The position numbers and the translations under genes were made by a program. 11,261 bases of DNA, from positions 1 to 11,261 of the forward strand of contig JAHBMJ010003334.1 in assembly GCA_018398765.1 (NCBI GenBank), written 5' to 3'. Below, one piece after another: positions 8,423-11,261 of this stretch (its first letter is position 1; each line of letters begins with the position of its first letter). Under the pieces are notes generated by a model. That model was not told the origin of the DNA and did no database searches. It saw nothing but the letters and a program-made list of their open reading frames with translations. The stretch is from Chromera velia. Its lineage: Eukaryota > Sar > Chromeraceae.

Positions 8423-10595
8423 TGTGTACGCGCGCGCGTGCTGGCGTATCATGCGTGATTGCGCATTTCTGTTTTCATTTACCGACCTCCTGAACATGAA
8501 AAAGAATCCAGTTCTGCATCCCGTGTGGCATGCAGACCAACATAGGGACCCATCATCCTGAAAACGAGGGTGCATGCACAGGGGGGACTTTTGTAGTATC
8601 ATGGAACATGTTGGTTTCCTTCGTCTGCCTCCCCTACTTGCTGCGTTCCTTGCAGCTGCCAAGCGCACCATCTTTGTCTGTCCCTTCTCCGCCAAGGTTG
8701 TAGGTCTGACTGGCGACTCCCTGCAAGAGGGGGGGGAAGCGTCGGTCTCTCAGCAGTCGTCTCAGCCTGGCAGGGGGGGTCAGACTCAGCAGCAGAGAAC
8801 AGAGACGGAGAGACCCTCTATTCCTGTCATTCCCTTTCAGAGCCTGACCTCGGGCAGTTTCTCTTTTGCGTCTTTTTTCAACATCAACCCACAGCAGCCA
8901 TCCTCAAAAGTCGCGTTGGAAGATCAGAACGCGACAGGGCCGTCAGAGAGAAACGAGAGGAGGGGAAGGGGGGATGGGGATACAGATGAGGGACAAGAAA
9001 TGCAGGAGAGAAGGAAAAGTCAGACAGGTTATTTTCTCACAGGTCCCAACGAGGTCTTGCATAAGACTGCAGACGGAAAGAACCACACACACAGACCAAC
9101 CTCTTTCTTCGGAGTCCAACAGCAGAAAGAGAAACAGCAGCAGCAGCAGCAGAACCGCACTGCCTCTCTTGAAGCAGCACAGCAGGGACAGGGACAGAGA
9201 GAACAGCCGGGTGGGGGGGCAGGGAACAGCTCCACCTCCTCCCTCCCGGGGATGGACCAGGTGATGTCTCTGTTCAAGTCTTTCGGCATTTCAGGAAATG
9301 AAGACGGAACAACGGCAGCAGGGGCAGGAGGGGGCCCTGCAGACGGTCTAGTTGAGGAGGCAGAGGCAGAGGGAGAGGGAGGAGCCTCCAGTCTGAATTC
9401 TTCTGCCTCAGTAGTGCCTCCCCTTCCCCCCCCTCCCCCAGCAGCAGTCTCGAGAATGAGACAGTCCATCCAGTCGATGAAAGGGGAAAGGAGTCCCAGT
9501 GGCGCCACAAGGGCGCACGACCAGAGGCCCGCCCCCCCCCGCACCGCACGACCCAACGGTGCCTCGAATGCGACTGCCGGCCTGCCCACAGAGGCTCCCC
9601 CTTCCTCTTTCATCTCACGAGCCTACTCAGGCAGCCCCCAACACGCCCACCGTCTAACTCTGGACCTAGACGCGGAGTACTTCGCAGCCCCCAACACGCC
9701 CCCTGCAGCGCCTGCCCCAGAAGCCGCGGGGACAGCTGAGGGGGAGAGTACAGTTGCCGATCAGGCCGGGAGGCCGAAGGGGGCAAAGGGCAGAATGAAG
9801 GTAGCGGGGAAGGCTTTGTTGAAGAATGTGAAGAGTGTGTTCAGTCGGAAGGGAAGAGGAAAGAAACCCTCATCTGCGAAGGGCATGCGAAGGAAACAAC
9901 AGAAAACCCAGTATCCCCGGGAGCTGCCCCAATCGACCGTCGCCATATCCCCTGATTTGAGGGGTGCTGCGACGGTGTTGCTCGGTCGGGAGCTGCCGAG
10001 CTATTCGGAGAGAGATCTTTTCGGGTTTGCAGTCGCCCCTTTGAGTCATGAGGAGATCACAATGCTTGCAGAGATAGGGCGTGCAGATGCCGCCGCGTGG
10101 TTGGAGGCATGGGAGAGGTCCCAGAAGGGGGACGCTGAGGTGGTGCTGTTTGATCCGGTGGAGGGGGAGGAAGAGGAGGAGGAGGAAGAAGAGGACGAAG
10201 AGGAATTTGTTGAGGGGGGGCAGGAGGGGGAGGAGGGAGAAATAGCCCCCGACCCAGATGGAGAGGGAGAGGATGAGGGTGCCACCGCAGGAATCTGTGC
10301 AGAGAGGGGTCAGCAAGAAGGGAAAAAAGAGCGGGGGGTTGACGGAGACCCGTTGTGTGTTGAGGAGGCTGTGTCGCGAATCCCCCATGCTCAGAACGGG
10401 CGGGCAGCACAGGAGGAGGCTGGATGGGCTGAGGTCAGTAGAGGTAGCGAGGTCGTGAGGGACGGTGACGCAAAGAGGAAAGGAGGCCAGGGGATCGACG
10501 GAGAGGGGGAGAGAGAGAATGTCGGGCCAGAGATGGGAGAACCCGAAGTGACCTTTGGAGATGGAAAGGGAACTGAGTATCCACATTCAAACTAA
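5952..10595 (+). CDS. Patatin-like (PNPLA-type) lipid acyl hydrolase, four exons seen
   Basis: Exons 5952-6446, 7167-7213, 7599-7976 and 8656-10595 join in phase to give about 950 residues. Patatin-like enzymes cleave acyl esters of phospholipids, galactolipids or triacylglycerols with a Ser-Asp dyad. Here the oxyanion-loop region reads FSFSPAGLLFPYHLGV and the nucleophile elbow is ICGASAGAL (Ser codon 6421-6423). Later parts include CADCKASGTAGRL, LRGARFISNFRSKQDLIEV and the dyad Asp in YCVDGF (codon 7928-7930). RTIFVCPFSA then matches the strand that follows the dyad in PNPLA proteins. About 410 low-complexity residues follow, before a closing segment ISPDL...IGRADAAAWLEAW. The substrate cannot be told. 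The true N-terminus is unresolved: the first exon starts at an acceptor, and in-frame ATGs are at 5905 and 6178. Family assignment is secure; function within the family is inferred. Confidence 0.9.
6781..7149. repeat. Long CT/GT/GC microsatellite in the first seen intron of the patatin-like gene
   Basis: About 370 bases of CTCTCTGT-type repeat end in a pure GT run (about 7104-7131) and then alternating GC (about 7135-7146). The tract fills the second half of the 720-base intron and stops about 20 bases before the acceptor of the 47-base exon. Frames open across it code only Ser, Leu and Cys runs and are not genes. Confidence 0.95.
7167..7213 (+). CDS. Patatin-like gene: 47-base microexon
   Basis: The exon lies between an acceptor ATGTCTGCAG and the donor GTCAGT. 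It takes two bases from the exon ending at 6446 and gives one base to the exon at 7599. The join reads AIAIGLELPFATMEDAIQRL, which restores the helix that follows the nucleophile elbow in this family. The phases at both ends fit and the residues fit the family, so the exon is well supported despite its size. Confidence 0.85.
7259..7282. repeat. Short TTTTC repeat in an intron
   Basis: Four copies of a TTTTC unit lie in the 385-base intron 7214-7598. The rest of this intron shows no notable structure before its CTG-rich acceptor region. Confidence 0.7.
7599..7976 (+). CDS. Patatin-like gene: exon with the catalytic Asp-Gly
   Basis: The acceptor follows a CTG-rich tract ending TGCTGCAG. The exon begins CADCKASGTAGRLNTVLRR, continues with LPDDAHEKLNSRPAPVIIS and LRGARFISNFRSKQDLIEV, then CCVPFWFSGWPAV, and carries the dyad Asp in CVDGFFAVP. 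It ends after TCTGCAC at the donor GTGAGT, leaving one base. The usual DGG of the family is DGF here: the Asp and first Gly remain, so activity is plausible. Confidence 0.9.
8211..8265. repeat. (CT)n(GT)n tract in the last intron of the patatin-like gene
   Basis: A CT run passes directly into a GT run within the 679-base intron 7977-8655. It is the first of two such composite tracts in this intron. Confidence 0.9.
8319..8440. repeat. (CT)n(GT)n(GC)n tract in the last intron of the patatin-like gene
   Basis: CT repeats with scattered GT lead into a GT run and then alternating CG at about 8428-8438, the same order as in the tract at 6781-7149. A non-repeat gap of about 50 bases separates it from the tract at 8211-8265. 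Confidence 0.9.
8656..10595 (+). CDS. Patatin-like gene: long last exon with disordered insert
   Basis: The acceptor CGTTCCTTGCAG puts the exon in phase with the previous one, giving PAKRTIFVCPFSA. From about 8715 to 9944 the protein is low in complexity. It has Gln-rich and Gly-rich stretches, a six-glutamine run at 9134-9151, a proline run near 9420-9440, and a very basic stretch at 9771-9907 (KGAKGRMKVAGKALLKNVKS). Family-like sequence then returns with ISPDLRGAATVLLG, LPSYSERDLFGFAVAPL and EIGRADAAAWLEAW (about 9945-10115). An acidic tail with a glutamate run (10165-10205) ends at TAA 10593-10595. The frame stays open throughout, which argues against a hidden intron in the insert. Confidence 0.85.
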
Positions 10596-10879
10596 ACTTT
10601 CTTTCAATCAACGTGAATTTACTGACCGACTGCTGTTGATAATAATCACAGATTAAGGCAGCATCACTCTTTCATTCAAGTGGTCCGCCCGTCCGTCCGT
10701 TGATTTGTACACTTGTGTGTTCTTCCCTTTCTTCTTTGCTTTGTCGCACATTTGCTTGTTCCTTTTTCCTTGTCTCTTTTCTTCGTTTCTTCATCTTCCT
10801 TTTTTTCTTCCTTCCCTCCTTCCCCCCTCCCTCACTCCCTCTGCCTTCTTAAAGTTCCTTTCTTCCTTCCTTGAATATT
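10596..10879 (+). other. Downstream flank of the patatin-like gene, probably 3' UTR
   Basis: No gene is visible. The transcript strand is strongly pyrimidine-rich, with TTCC and CTTT runs between about 10720 and 10875 and a short CCGT repeat near 10687-10700. Where the transcript ends cannot be read from the sequence. Confidence 0.5.
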
Positions 10880-11033
10880 AAACATGGTCACTGTTCAAAT
10901 AACTGTTGTTTATGTTTTTCTATTCATCTTTTTGCTGGTCTTTTTGAATATTTTTCATATTGTGACTTATCTGACTGACGGGGACTATGATAAAGAATAT
11001 AGAAAAATTGGGGCTTAACTAGTGACCATGTTT
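10880..11033. mobile_element. Possible MITE-like element with 13-base inverted ends
   Basis: AAACATGGTCACT at 10880-10892 is matched as its exact reverse complement at 11021-11033, 128 bases apart. Weaker inverted similarity continues inwards (TTTTTCTATTC against GAATATAGAAAAA). The interior is AT-rich with no coding frame. I see no target-site duplication, so this could also be a plain inverted repeat. Confidence 0.35.
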
Positions 11034-11075
11034 GATTTGATTATATTTGATTTGATTTGATTTGATTTGATTTGA
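11031..11075. repeat. TTTGA pentamer array
   Basis: Nine tandem pentamers, eight of them TTTGA and the third changed to TTATA. The array abuts the right end of the possible MITE-like repeat and overlaps it by three bases. Confidence 0.9.
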
Positions 11076-11081
11076 GCTTCA

Positions 11082-11125
11082 ACCTCAAATATTTGATATT
11101 TGAGGTAAGATTTGAGGTTAACCTC
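11082..11125. repeat. Adjacent hairpin and palindrome sharing the TTGAGG motif
   Basis: Arms ACCTCAAATAT (11082-11092) and ATATTTGAGGT (11096-11106) pair perfectly over a three-base loop. Eight bases later GAGGTTAACCTC (11114-11125) is a perfect palindrome. The sequence is non-coding and AT-rich. The function is unknown; a small mobile-element end is one possibility. Confidence 0.7.
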
Positions 11126-11261
11126 TTAGGGTTCCTCACTGAGTCACTGACTTACTGTCACTCTGATCATTTTTCTCATGACAATAGTTATCAGAACATT
11201 TCTGATGTGTGTTTCAAAAATTTAAAAATATATATATATAAAATTATAACTTATCAGTTCC
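11126..11261. other. AT-rich non-coding end of the window
   Basis: No frame or RNA gene is visible. An alternating AT stretch lies at about 11228-11240. Confidence 0.5.

Noticed and set aside
8211-8440. Regular repeats as a possible CRISPR array
   Set aside because: These are dinucleotide microsatellites without unique spacers, in a eukaryotic intron.
11126-11135. TTAGGGTT as a telomere-like sequence
   Set aside because: It is a single short copy with no tandem array.

Overview
The window looks like nuclear DNA of an intron-rich microbial eukaryote. The signs are GT-AG introns inside both genes, exons as short as 30 and 47 bases, intron microsatellites and proline/glycine/glutamine-rich proteins. 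The style would suit an alga or alveolate such as a chromerid, but that is a guess. No bacterial operon, RNA gene, CRISPR array or recognisable transposase was seen.

Two genes lie head to head. The left gene runs on the minus strand from an ATG at 5022 to a TAG at 56-58. I could build it from seven exons by matching splice sites to reading phase. It encodes about 1100 residues with no domain I recognise. It has coiled-coil-like stretches, a serine run, a proline run and a glycine-rich tail. Two places in it break frame (about 2752-2772 and the 8-base C run at 839-846). The first junction (4918 to 4682) and one later donor (4182 or 4092) are not settled.

The right gene runs on the plus strand and encodes a patatin-like (PNPLA-type) lipid acyl hydrolase. 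Four exons (5952-6446, 7167-7213, 7599-7976, 8656-10595) join in phase to give the nucleophile motif GASAG, the Asp-Gly dyad in VDGF and the strand VCPFSA. After about 410 disordered residues comes a domain-terminal segment starting ISPDL. Its 5' end is not resolved: exon 5952 begins at a good acceptor, and any upstream exon would lie in 5023-5951.

The 5023-5951 interval between the genes is AT-richer. It holds an assembly gap (NN at 5463-5464) inside a very GC-rich block, and short palindromes. The right flank (10596-11261) is AT- and pyrimidine-rich non-coding DNA with a possible MITE-like inverted repeat, a TTTGA array and nested palindromes. Introns of both genes carry long CT/GT/GC microsatellites, always with the pyrimidine-rich strand as the transcript strand. 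Nothing in the sequence ties the two proteins to one pathway; only their divergent arrangement links them.
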